Origin: DATHNF01 sp035486285
GTDB taxonomy: Bacteria > Patescibacteriota > Saccharimonadia > Saccharimonadales > UBA4665
NCBI GenBank assembly: GCA_035486285.1
Contig: DATHNF010000005.1
Span: 1-9,111 of the forward strand
Direction: 5' to 3'
DNA: 9,111 nucleotides
Below, one piece after another: positions 1 through 5,638 of this stretch. How positions within the stretch are numbered: position 1 is the stretch's first letter; each line of letters begins with the position of its first letter. A program made the translations under genes and the position numbers. The notes beneath the pieces are model-generated. The model had not been told where the DNA came from and searched no databases. It was given only the letters and a program-made list of their open reading frames with translations.

Positions 1-528
1 CTAAACGACACCGACACCGACGCTCTGAACTTGGTAAATACCATGTTGACTGAAACACTCTATTCCAAGATTCTCGGCACTGCCCGCGAGCAAGGCCTAG
101 TATATGGCATGAACTCCGGCCTCAGTCAGACCTTGGCGGCCAGTAACTGGTGGTTTGGCGCGCAAGTATCCGACAAAAACGCTTCGCCACTCCTGGCTAT
201 CATTGTCGACGAACTGGGCAAAGTCCTGGCTGGTGACCTCAAACCAGAAGAAATCGAGGCCACCAAACAGTACGCCCTGGGTCGTTTCCAGCGCAGTGCC
301 CAGACTGTTGGTGGCACAGCCTCGGGGTATGCTGGCCGTTACTTTTTCGATGATGTGGTTGATGATTACTACCGCGTACCGGAGCGCATCCGCGCGGTTA
401 CTAAACAGCAAATTGTTGATGTCGCGACTGCCATGTTCGCTGACAATATCTGGGGGTTTGGCGTGCTTGGCAACTGCGGACCTGATTTCGTCGCTCAACT
501 CCAAGCCCAACTAGCCCCTCTCTGGTAA
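1..528 (+). CDS. M16 family (M16B-type) zinc peptidase, C-terminal part; 5' end outside window
   Basis: The frame is open from base 1 to a TAA at 526-528, giving 175 residues with the N-terminus missing. The segment around residues 22-36 (SKILGTAREQGLVYG) matches the block in the C-terminal half of M16 peptidases that contains the conserved Arg/Tyr pair (here Arg29 and Tyr35 counted from the window edge), which contacts the substrate backbone. The rest (GDLKPEEIEATKQYALGRF, a Tyr/Phe-rich stretch, then VTKQQIVDVATAMF) follows the usual last helices of the M16 fold. The zinc-binding HxxEH motif belongs to the N-terminal half and is not in the window, so activity cannot be judged. M16B members are usually about 400-430 residues, so roughly the last 40 percent is present. 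A non-catalytic M16 subunit is an alternative. A probable terminator follows 25 bases after the stop. Confidence 0.85.
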   Translation, partial: LNDTDTDALNLVNTMLTETLYSKILGTAREQGLVYGMNSGLSQTLAASNWWFGAQVSDKNASPLLAIIVDELGKVLAGDLKPEEIEATKQYALGRFQRSAQTVGGTASGYAGRYFFDDVVDDYYRVPERIRAVTKQQIVDVATAMFADNIWGFGVLGNCGPDFVAQLQAQLAPLW

Positions 529-552
529 AAAAGAGTGTAATCCACTACTTCT

Positions 553-571
553 TCCGGCGTAGCCGGATTTT
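553..571 (+). terminator. Probable intrinsic terminator of the M16 peptidase gene
   Basis: TCCGGC (553-558) pairs perfectly with GCCGGA (562-567) across a 3-base GTA loop, and TTTT (568-571) follows directly. It starts 25 bases after the TAA stop. The stem is short and GC-rich and the T-run only four long, so termination may be partial. A second hairpin just downstream (577-583 with 588-594, 7 bp, loop CCCA) has no T-run. Confidence 0.5.
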
Positions 572-604
572 AAACCATGCCTCCCCAGAGGCATTCCTCT
601 GTCC

Positions 605-748
605 CCGCATTCAAGACAAACTGATTAAAGAAAGACTCTTTGGTATACCGCGTGATGAGGATTAGTCCTTTAGGACCGACCGTAGGGAGTCCCGCAAGAA
701 CCGGAATACCAAAGAGTCTTTCTTTAGTAACGTTTGTCGCCCATGCGG
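605..748. other. Long imperfect hairpin element; possible structured RNA or MITE-like repeat
   Basis: Bases 626-646 are the exact reverse complement of 706-726 (21 bp). The pairing resumes outward as GACAAAC (615-621) with GTTTGTC (732-738), and again as CCGCAT (605-610) with ATGCGG (743-748), separated by small internal loops. Inward, CCG (648-650) pairs with CGG (702-704) after one mismatch. The apical region 651-701 holds competing short hairpins: GTCC/GGAC at 665-668/673-676, or AGGA/TCCT at 658-661/666-669. No reading frame of substance covers it. I see no clear target-site duplication and cannot assign a strand. It could be a non-coding RNA, a small non-autonomous mobile element or a processing hairpin. 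It does not look like SRP RNA: the conserved GGAAG-type apical motif is absent. Confidence 0.6.
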
Positions 749-759
749 TGGCTTTTTTA

Positions 760-785
760 GTTCTTTTTTGCCATCAAAAAAGAAC
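760..785. other. Perfect 10-bp A/T-rich inverted repeat
   Basis: GTTCTTTTTT (760-769) is complementary to AAAAAAGAAC (776-785) with a 6-base loop (GCCATC). Just before it is a weak hairpin, GCC-A/T-GGC with one bulged base (739-752), followed by T6 (753-758). Together these could work as a terminator for whatever transcribes the hairpin element at 605-748, but the A/T-rich stem is itself atypical for an intrinsic terminator. Role uncertain. Confidence 0.4.
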
Positions 786-854
786 ATTACAAAAGAGATA
801 GTTGATTGAGACTATAGTAGTAGGTGATGCCTCTTGGTAGTGTTGTTCGCATGG

Positions 855-875
855 ATCCTGAAAGTGGTTCAGGAT
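855..875. repeat. REP-like palindrome (ATCCTGAA-N5-TTCAGGAT)
   Basis: ATCCTGAA (855-862) and TTCAGGAT (868-875) form a perfect 8-bp stem with a 5-base loop. On the minus strand the unit reads GTCATCCTGAA...TTCAGGATCC, which has the form of the palindromic GTCATCCTGA/CAGGATCC units scattered through intergenic regions of many bacterial chromosomes. No T-run follows on either strand. It ends 14 bases before the extended -10 box of prfB. The family resemblance is from memory; only the palindrome itself is seen. Confidence 0.45.
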
Positions 876-888
876 GACGCAGCGGGCT

Positions 889-897
889 TGCTATACT
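889..897 (+). promoter_or_regulatory. Extended -10 promoter of prfB, predicting a leaderless transcript
   Basis: TGC-TATACT (hexamer 892-897) matches an extended -10 element. With the usual 6-7 bases from hexamer to start site, transcription would begin at about 904-905, and the prfB ATG is at 905. No Shine-Dalgarno sequence precedes the ATG. A poor -35 candidate (TTCAGG, 868-873) overlaps the REP-like palindrome. The same arrangement is seen before ftsE and the S41 protease. Confidence 0.6.
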
Positions 898-904
898 TTG
901 AAGT

Positions 905-1990
905 ATGGAAGAACAGCGCAAACAAGCCGCCGCTTTGCAGCCGGAGATTAACCAAGCTCTAGAACGGCTACATATTACCGACCTCAGCCAGCAGCTCGAG
1001 GAACTAAAAACTGCCAGCCAGCGACCGGATTTCTGGGATGATTCCGGCAAAGCCCAGGACGTCATGAAACGCATTGCTATGCTTGAGGTTAGGGTGCAAC
1101 CTTGGCAAAAATTACACAAAAGTATCACAGACATTACTGAGCTATTGCAACTAGATGATGCCAGTCTAGAATTCGAATTAAAGCAACAGCTAGCAGAAAC
1201 CAGCCAGCAGTTCGATGCCCTCAAAGAAGAGCTGAAGTTCAATGGCCCGTATGATGATCATGACGCCATCCTGACTTTGTCGGCTGGTGCTGGCGGCACC
1301 GACGCGCAGGACTGGACACAAATGTTGCTCAGAATGTATGTCCGCTGGGCAGAAAATAACAGATACAAGGTCACGACTGTAGAAGAATCTCCAGGCGAAG
1401 AGGCTGGCCTCAAGAGCGTCACGCTGGAGATCAGCGGCCCTTTCGTTTATGGCAAATTACAAGGTGAACACGGGGTACATCGTTTGGTACGGCTTAGCCC
1501 ATTCAATTCCGATAACCTGCGCCAGACCAGTTTCGCCAAAGTCGAAGTCATGCCCAAGATCGACCAGCCCGACGACCTGGCCATAGACGACAAAGACCTC
1601 AAAGTCGACGTCTACCGCAGTGGCGGCCACGGCGGCCAGTCGGTCAACACGACTGATTCGGCTGTACGCGTTACACACTTGCCGACCGGCATCACGGTCG
1701 CCATCCAGAACGAACGCAGCCAACTGCAGAATAAAGAAACAGCCATGACCATCCTGCGCTCCAAACTAGCCCAACTGCAAATGGAGCAACATGCCGAGAA
1801 ACTCAGCGAGCTCAAGGGCCCCAATCAGTCCGCCGAGTGGGGCAATCAAATCCGCAGCTATGTCCTGCACCCCTATAAGCAGGTCAAAGAGCTTCGCACC
1901 CGCTACGAAACCTCCGATCCTGACGCCGTCCTCGACGGCCACCTCGACCCCCTTATCAACGCCTACCTGGAATACAATCTTGCTAGTTAG
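905..1990 (+). CDS. prfB: Peptide chain release factor 2 (RF2)
   Basis: This 361-residue protein recognises UAA and UGA in the ribosomal A site and triggers hydrolysis of peptidyl-tRNA. The universal GGQ motif is at residues 243-245 (in SGGHGGQSVN). The stop-codon reading tripeptide at 198-200 is SPF (in RLVRLSPFNSDN), which identifies RF2 rather than RF1. An N-terminal helical domain (about 1-105) precedes the codon-recognition and GGQ domains. Length is normal for RF2 (E. coli about 365). The autoregulatory +1 frameshift found in many prfB genes is absent: the frame is continuous from ATG 905, and an in-frame TGA at 899-901 fixes the 5' limit. The start has no Shine-Dalgarno but sits 7 bases after an extended -10 box, so it is probably read from a leaderless mRNA. 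The stop is TAG, a codon read by RF1. Confidence 0.97.
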   Translation: MEEQRKQAAALQPEINQALERLHITDLSQQLEELKTASQRPDFWDDSGKAQDVMKRIAMLEVRVQPWQKLHKSITDITELLQLDDASLEFELKQQLAETSQQFDALKEELKFNGPYDDHDAILTLSAGAGGTDAQDWTQMLLRMYVRWAENNRYKVTTVEESPGEEAGLKSVTLEISGPFVYGKLQGEHGVHRLVRLSPFNSDNLRQTSFAKVEVMPKIDQPDDLAIDDKDLKVDVYRSGGHGGQSVNTTDSAVRVTHLPTGITVAIQNERSQLQNKETAMTILRSKLAQLQMEQHAEKLSELKGPNQSAEWGNQIRSYVLHPYKQVKELRTRYETSDPDAVLDGHLDPLINAYLEYNLAS

Positions 1991-2020
1991 TATAATTGAG
2001 TTTTTATGAGCGAGGTATCT

Positions 2021-2029
2021 TGCTATTAT
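2021..2029 (+). promoter_or_regulatory. Probable extended -10 promoter of the small gene at 2063
   Basis: TGC-TATTAT (hexamer 2024-2029) predicts a start site near 2036. The resulting leader of about 27 bases contains a tandem 7-mer, TAACGTC twice (2038-2051), followed at once by the Shine-Dalgarno AGGAG (2053-2057). No good -35 box is at 17-bp spacing. Another TATAAT lies at 1991-1996, directly after the prfB stop, and could serve as an alternative. Confidence 0.45.
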
Positions 2030-2062
2030 GTATAAACTAACGTCTAACGTCTAGGAGCTGGC

Positions 2063-2197
2063 ATGATTGAAGAGTTTATTGCGCAGAAGAAAATAGAACT
2101 CCCTATAGAAGAATTACGCGACGAGCATCATGAACAGGCTTTTCGATTTGCTGAAAGGACATTTCAGGCGCGAGAACGAGGGGATATTATTTTATAG
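2063..2197 (+). CDS. Small hypothetical protein, 44 aa; possibly the N-terminal part of a frameshifted gene
   Basis: The ATG at 2063 has a strong Shine-Dalgarno, AGGAG at 2053-2057, with 5-base spacing, and an extended -10 box upstream. The 44-residue product is highly charged and predicted helical (MIEEFIAQKKIELPIEELRD at the start), ending RERGDIIL before TAG 2195-2197. I do not recognise it. The next frame (2206-2514) is open upstream to 2155, overlaps this one, and lacks a ribosome site. One extra T in the T-run at 2190-2193 would join the two into a continuous protein of about 149 residues through GDIIFIVNDMGTV. The good translation signals therefore probably belong to a longer gene, broken either in the genome or in the assembly. 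Base usage is more AT-rich than in prfB or ftsE. Confidence 0.5.
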   Translation: MIEEFIAQKKIELPIEELRDEHHEQAFRFAERTFQARERGDIIL

Positions 2198-2205
2198 TCA
2201 ATGAT

Positions 2206-2514
2206 ATGGGCACAGTCTCTTTGAGCACCCCCTCGGTCTCAATTAAAGGTGGCTACACAGTAGTGTTAGACCGAAGACTAAAAGCCGCCAATAGTTCGGG
2301 AGATCGGGACCAATTGGAGAACTATGACCTTTATATAAAAGTAGATGATGAACGCTTTGCCGAGTATGCCGTAATAGAGCCTTTATATGACGATCAGCAA
2401 AGCATTACTTATACAGACGAAGCCTTAGCAGGCAATGATTTGGCAGCGGCTGATGAACAAGTACTGGCAATACTTCACGAAGTCACTGAAGCAATGGAAC
2501 AACAGTACCCGTAG
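2206..2514 (+). CDS. Hypothetical acidic protein, 102 aa; possibly the C-terminal part of a frameshifted gene
   Basis: ATG 2206 to TAG 2512-2514. The product begins MGTVSLSTPSVSIKGGYTVV, likely beta-strand, and continues into an acidic, probably helical C-terminal half (LAAADEQVLAILHEVTEAME). There is no signal peptide, membrane segment or cysteine, and I recognise no family. No Shine-Dalgarno lies within reach of the ATG; the frame is open upstream to a TGA at 2152, and the preceding small frame ends 9 bases before this ATG. It is either translated by re-initiation after the 44-residue frame or, more likely in my view, is the remainder of one 149-residue protein starting at 2063. It lies between prfB and ftsE, where other genomes carry variable small genes. 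Confidence 0.6.
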   Translation: MGTVSLSTPSVSIKGGYTVVLDRRLKAANSSGDRDQLENYDLYIKVDDERFAEYAVIEPLYDDQQSITYTDEALAGNDLAAADEQVLAILHEVTEAMEQQYP

Positions 2515-2580
2515 GCAAGTTACCTTTGAAGAGAAAACTGAACCAAGAATGAACTTACAGAGCTAGCATCCTCCAATTTA

Positions 2581-2589
2581 TGCTATAAT
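2581..2589 (+). promoter_or_regulatory. Extended -10 promoter of ftsE, predicting a leaderless transcript
   Basis: TGC-TATAAT (hexamer 2584-2589) is a perfect extended -10 box. The predicted start site at 2595-2596 is one or two bases before the ftsE ATG (2597). No Shine-Dalgarno can fit. No convincing -35 is seen, as is usual for extended -10 promoters. The stretch ends AGCTAATG, the same eight bases that precede and include the S41 protease start. Confidence 0.65.
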
Positions 2590-2596
2590 AAAGCTA

Positions 2597-3280
2597 ATGA
2601 TTCTGCTCGACCGGGTAACAAAAACGTATAATCGTAGCTTGGGACCAGCGCTAGACCGCGTCTCGCTGCATGTTGACCCCAAGGAGTTCGTGATTGTTGT
2701 AGGGCAGAGCGGCGCGGGCAAGACAACCTTGCTCAGACTGCTGACCCGCGAAGAGCGGCCGACCAGCGGCAAGATCATTATTGGCGGCATAGATTACGAC
2801 AAACTCAAGGACAAAGATATCCCGCTGCTGCGCCGCAAGATTGGCGTCGTTTTCCAGGATTTCAAACTATTGCCCAATAGAAACGTTTTCGAAAACGTCG
2901 CCTACGCCCTAGAAATCGTCGGCATGGGCAACCGCGAAATCCGCCACACCGTGCCCAAAGTTCTCGACATCGTCAATCTCAAAGGCAAAGAGAAACGCAT
3001 GCCCCGCGAGCTCTCCGGCGGCGAACGCCAGCGCGTGGCTATTGCTAGGGCCGTTGTCCGCCAACCCCGTATCCTGATTGCCGATGAGCCAACCGGCAAC
3101 CTCGACCCCAAACACGCCTGGGACGTCATCAAAGTACTGGAGAAGATTAACCGCTATGGCACCACTGTCTTGCTGACTACCCACAACCAGGAAATCGTCA
3201 ACAAACTAAAGCGACGGGTAGTCACAATCCAGAATGGCAAGATTGCCAGCGACCGCGCTAACGCGGGGTATAAGAGTTAA
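2597..3280 (+). CDS. ftsE: Cell division ABC transporter ATP-binding protein FtsE
   Basis: The 227-residue product has the FtsE/MacB-type ATPase layout. Walker A GQSGAGKTT is at 36-44, the Q-loop Gln87 in VFQDFKLL, the ABC signature LSGGERQRVAIARA from 139, Walker B ILIADEPTGNLDP from 159 (catalytic Glu164) and the H-loop His196 in TTHNQ. The sequence around the Q-loop (RRKIGVVFQDFKLLPNRNVFENVAYAL) and the length are typical of FtsE. The protein sits on the cytoplasmic face, dimerises, and drives conformational change in FtsX rather than moving a solute. It lies 39 bases before ftsX in the same direction, so the two are probably co-transcribed. Translation probably begins on a leaderless mRNA. 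Confidence 0.96.
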   Translation: MILLDRVTKTYNRSLGPALDRVSLHVDPKEFVIVVGQSGAGKTTLLRLLTREERPTSGKIIIGGIDYDKLKDKDIPLLRRKIGVVFQDFKLLPNRNVFENVAYALEIVGMGNREIRHTVPKVLDIVNLKGKEKRMPRELSGGERQRVAIARAVVRQPRILIADEPTGNLDPKHAWDVIKVLEKINRYGTTVLLTTHNQEIVNKLKRRVVTIQNGKIASDRANAGYKS

Positions 3281-3319
3281 GGTAATGCATACTAGGCAAA
3301 CAATACGAGGAGCACGCGC

Positions 3320-4261
3320 GTGAAGCGAAAGCTGATAACTTTCTGGCGGATTGTCCATACCGGCATTGTCAATTTCATCCGCAACATCAGTCTGGCCATT
3401 GCGGCTATGGCAGTGATGGTAGTGACGCTGACCATTGTGCTGTTTTCGATTATTACCAATGCCACGTTTGCTAATACCATTGCCCAGATTACTAACAAAA
3501 TAGATATTTCAGTCTTCCTACAAGACTCCGATACGCCCGCCCAAACCAACCAGCTCATCGCCCAAATCAAAAAGCTACCAAATGTCAAAAGCATAACCTA
3601 CCAAGACAAAGCCGCGGTACTCAAACAGTACGAACAGCAGAACGCTGGCAACGAGCAATTGTTGACGGCGATTGACGAGACCTCTAATCCGCTGCCGGCC
3701 ACTATCTTGATCAAGCCCGTCAACCTCAATCAAATTCAAGATATTAAAAGTTACTTAACGAAGCCCAGCATCGCCGCGCTGCAATCCGACCCGCCGAGCT
3801 ACAGCGGCGACCGCGAAGCTGCCATTAACAAAATCACGCATGCTACCGATGTACTCAGGGAAATTGGGGTCTTCGCCATCGTTATCTTTACTATCATTTG
3901 CGCGCTGATTATTTTCAACACCATCCAGATGGCCATCTTCAATCGCCGCGACGAGATCCAGATTATGCGTTTGCTTGGCGCTGGCACGGCCTATATCCGG
4001 GGGCCGTTCGTGGTGGAGAGCGCCATTTACGGCATTCTTTCAGCCGTCTTTTCAGTGGTGATTATCAACGCCGCTTTCGTGACGGCTAGCAATGCCTTGC
4101 AGGCCAGCGCGCTTGGTTTACTGGACATCGGCTACGCTAATAGTTATTTCGACAGCCATTTCTTCAAGCTTTTGACTATCCAATTGCTGCTTGGTATAGT
4201 GTTGGGAGCGGTTTCTTCTACCATCGCGACCCGCCGCTATCTGAAATTCAAGACAAAGTAA
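3320..4261 (+). CDS. ftsX: Cell division protein FtsX, ABC permease-like subunit
   Basis: The GTG start at 3320 is set by the Shine-Dalgarno AGGAG (3308-3312) with 7-base spacing. The 313-residue protein has the classic FtsX topology: a cytoplasmic N-terminus, TM1 at about 23-46, an extracellular domain at about 47-180 (IDISVFLQDSDTPAQTNQLI...), then TM2 about 182-204, TM3 about 229-255 and TM4 about 283-305. The cytoplasmic loop after TM2 (IFNRRDEIQIMRLLGAGTAY) is the family hallmark and docks on FtsE. In characterised systems the extracellular domain binds the coiled coil of a peptidoglycan hydrolase or its activator; a coiled-coil hydrolase is the next gene here. It ends with TAA, and the following gap of about 80 bases shows no terminator, so read-through into the hydrolase gene is expected. 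Confidence 0.96.
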   Translation: MKRKLITFWRIVHTGIVNFIRNISLAIAAMAVMVVTLTIVLFSIITNATFANTIAQITNKIDISVFLQDSDTPAQTNQLIAQIKKLPNVKSITYQDKAAVLKQYEQQNAGNEQLLTAIDETSNPLPATILIKPVNLNQIQDIKSYLTKPSIAALQSDPPSYSGDREAAINKITHATDVLREIGVFAIVIFTIICALIIFNTIQMAIFNRRDEIQIMRLLGAGTAYIRGPFVVESAIYGILSAVFSVVIINAAFVTASNALQASALGLLDIGYANSYFDSHFFKLLTIQLLLGIVLGAVSSTIATRRYLKFKTK

Positions 4262-4331
4262 ACACGCGCACAATTTAGCGAAATACGAGCATGAATTAGG
4301 CAGTTCACCGGCTTGCCGAGCTCTAACTAAC

Positions 4332-4339
4332 GGGGGTGA
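4332..4339 (+). promoter_or_regulatory. Ribosome binding site deciding the start of the CHAP hydrolase
   Basis: GGGGGTGA differs from the ideal GGAGGTGA by one base and lies 5 bases before an in-frame TTG (4345). It overlaps an earlier in-frame GTG (4336), which itself has no Shine-Dalgarno. TTG 4345 is therefore the best-supported start. Confidence 0.55.
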
Positions 4340-4344
4340 CAAAT

Positions 4345-5556
4345 TTGACTAAACGTGATACAGTAAGAACCAGTACACACCAAAATAAAACTATGCCAAA
4401 CATACACTCACGCCGTATCTCTTTTTATAAACTGCGCTTCGCGGCGGTCGCGGCAGCTGTAGCGATGGTGGTTACCGGCGCCACGCTTGTCCATGCCGAC
4501 CAATACGATACCCAAATCAACGCTTTACAAAATCAAAATTCCGGCGCCCAGAGCCTAGTCAATAGCCTGCAAGGCCAGGCGACTAGTTATCAAGATGCAA
4601 TCAGTACCCTACAGAACCAAATTAGCGCCTTGCAAGTTGCCATCCAGACCAACGAAGCCAAGCAAGCACAACTCCAGCAACAGATCGTTGCTGACCAGCA
4701 AGAGATTACGCAGAAGAAGGGCGCGCTGGCCGACGATATCAAGACCATGTATATCGACGGCCAGATGACTACCATTGAGGAGCTGGCAACCAGCAAAAGC
4801 CTGAGCAGCTACGTGGACAAGGAACAATATCGCACGACCGTCCAGAACCAGCTCGATACAGACATCACGGCTATCGCCAATCTCCAGGTGCAGCTGCAGC
4901 AACAAAAAAGCCAGTTGGACATTGTGGCCGCGTCCGAGCAGCAGCAAAACAACCAACTTAGCAGCGATCAAAGCCAGCAACAGCAACTGTTAGCATACAA
5001 CGAAGGCCAACAAGCCACCTACAACCAGCAAATCCAATCTAACCAGCAACAGATAGCCTCCTTGCGCGCGGAACAGATAGCCGCCAATCGTAAGCTAGTG
5101 AGCAGTGGCGGCGGGCAAGTGATAGCCAGCGGCACTTGTGGTGGTGGCTACCCGGCAACCGCCGTTAACGGCAGCGGTGGGAACTGGGGCTGTAACTATC
5201 CTTTGGACAACGCGCTTGATAACTGGGGAATGTATAACCGCGAGTGTGTCAGCTTCACAGCATGGAAGGTCTACCAAGCCTACGGCTACATGCCGTACTG
5301 GGGCGGCAGTGGCAATGCTAATGAGTGGCCGGCCAATGCCCGGGCTGCCGGTATCCCAACCGGCTCAACTCCCAAAGTCGGCTCGGTAGCCATCTACATG
5401 GGCGGCTCTTCCGACCCATTCGGCCATGCCATGTGGGTAACAGCAGTGAACGGTAACATGATTACCGTGCAACAATACAACCTGTACTACGACGGTAACT
5501 ACTACGAAACGACGATTAGCAGCTCCGGCCTAACCTATATCTACTTCGGCGGCTAA
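4345..5556 (+). CDS. Secreted coiled-coil CHAP-domain peptidoglycan hydrolase (PcsB-like), likely FtsEX partner
   Basis: Likely start TTG 4345 (403 aa); GTG 4336 and ATG 4393 are alternatives. Numbering here is from GTG 4336. A signal peptide follows ATG codon 20: basic residues, a hydrophobic run FAAVAAAVAMVVTGATLVHA, then likely cleavage after HA at about residue 54. Residues about 57-255 are Gln-rich heptad-like coiled coil, interrupted by a segment (MYIDGQMTTIEELATSKSLS) resembling the hinge region of PcsB, CwlO and EnvC. The C-terminal CHAP domain (about 280-406) has the expected Cys304 (RECVSFTAWKV) and His364 (GHAMWVTAV), with Asn382 (QQYNL) as probable third residue. CHAP domains cut peptidoglycan as amidases or endopeptidases; the exact bond is not predictable. 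Its place right after ftsEX, with a coiled coil for FtsX binding, supports a division hydrolase gated by FtsEX. Partner assignment is inference. Confidence 0.9.
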   Translation: MTKRDTVRTSTHQNKTMPNIHSRRISFYKLRFAAVAAAVAMVVTGATLVHADQYDTQINALQNQNSGAQSLVNSLQGQATSYQDAISTLQNQISALQVAIQTNEAKQAQLQQQIVADQQEITQKKGALADDIKTMYIDGQMTTIEELATSKSLSSYVDKEQYRTTVQNQLDTDITAIANLQVQLQQQKSQLDIVAASEQQQNNQLSSDQSQQQQLLAYNEGQQATYNQQIQSNQQQIASLRAEQIAANRKLVSSGGGQVIASGTCGGGYPATAVNGSGGNWGCNYPLDNALDNWGMYNRECVSFTAWKVYQAYGYMPYWGGSGNANEWPANARAAGIPTGSTPKVGSVAIYMGGSSDPFGHAMWVTAVNGNMITVQQYNLYYDGNYYETTISSSGLTYIYFGG

Positions 5557-5620
5557 CGGCCCTTGTCCGCAAGTTTGTAAAGTTTGTTTGCGCAAAGTCT
5601 CAGTATTCGAGGGCTTCATT

Positions 5621-5629
5621 TGCTATAAT
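5621..5629 (+). promoter_or_regulatory. Extended -10 promoter of the S41 protease, nearly leaderless
   Basis: TGC-TATAAT (hexamer 5624-5629) predicts a start site at about 5635-5636, three or four bases before the ATG (5639). No Shine-Dalgarno is present. It lies 65 bases after the hydrolase stop; that gap contains a doubled AGTTTGT (5572-5578, 5581-5587) and a 5-bp CGCAA/TTGCG pairing without a T-run, so no clear terminator separates the genes. Confidence 0.6.
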
Positions 5630-5638
5630 CTATAGCTA

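Noticed and set aside
97..510. Long minus-strand reading frame opposite the M16 peptidase
   Set aside because: The plus-strand frame carries recognisable M16 sequence; the reverse frame is an antisense shadow without start signals or a known family.
651..701. TGATGAG followed by a GTCC/GGAC hairpin, resembling a hammerhead ribozyme core
   Set aside because: The core CTGATGA is GTGATGA here, and no GAAA follows the stem; a cleavage site cannot be placed.
605..748. SRP RNA or 6S RNA identity for the long hairpin
   Set aside because: The SRP apical GGAAG-type motif is absent, and there is no single large central bubble as in 6S RNA.
892..910. TAT-A-CTTTGA just before the prfB ATG, resembling the RF2 +1 frameshift site
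   Set aside because: A +1 shift at this TGA would enter a frame that meets TAG within about 20 codons, not the prfB frame. The bases are better explained as the -10 box TATACT, and the in-frame TGA simply bounds the coding region.
787..1242. Minus-strand frame of 151 codons opposite the prfB start, rich in Ser and Cys
   Set aside because: It mirrors the prfB N-terminal coding region, has low-complexity composition, and its end runs through the REP-like palindrome; best read as a shadow.
5568..5592. CGCAA/TTGCG pairing after the CHAP hydrolase as a terminator
   Set aside because: Only 5 bp around a 15-base loop and no T-run follows.
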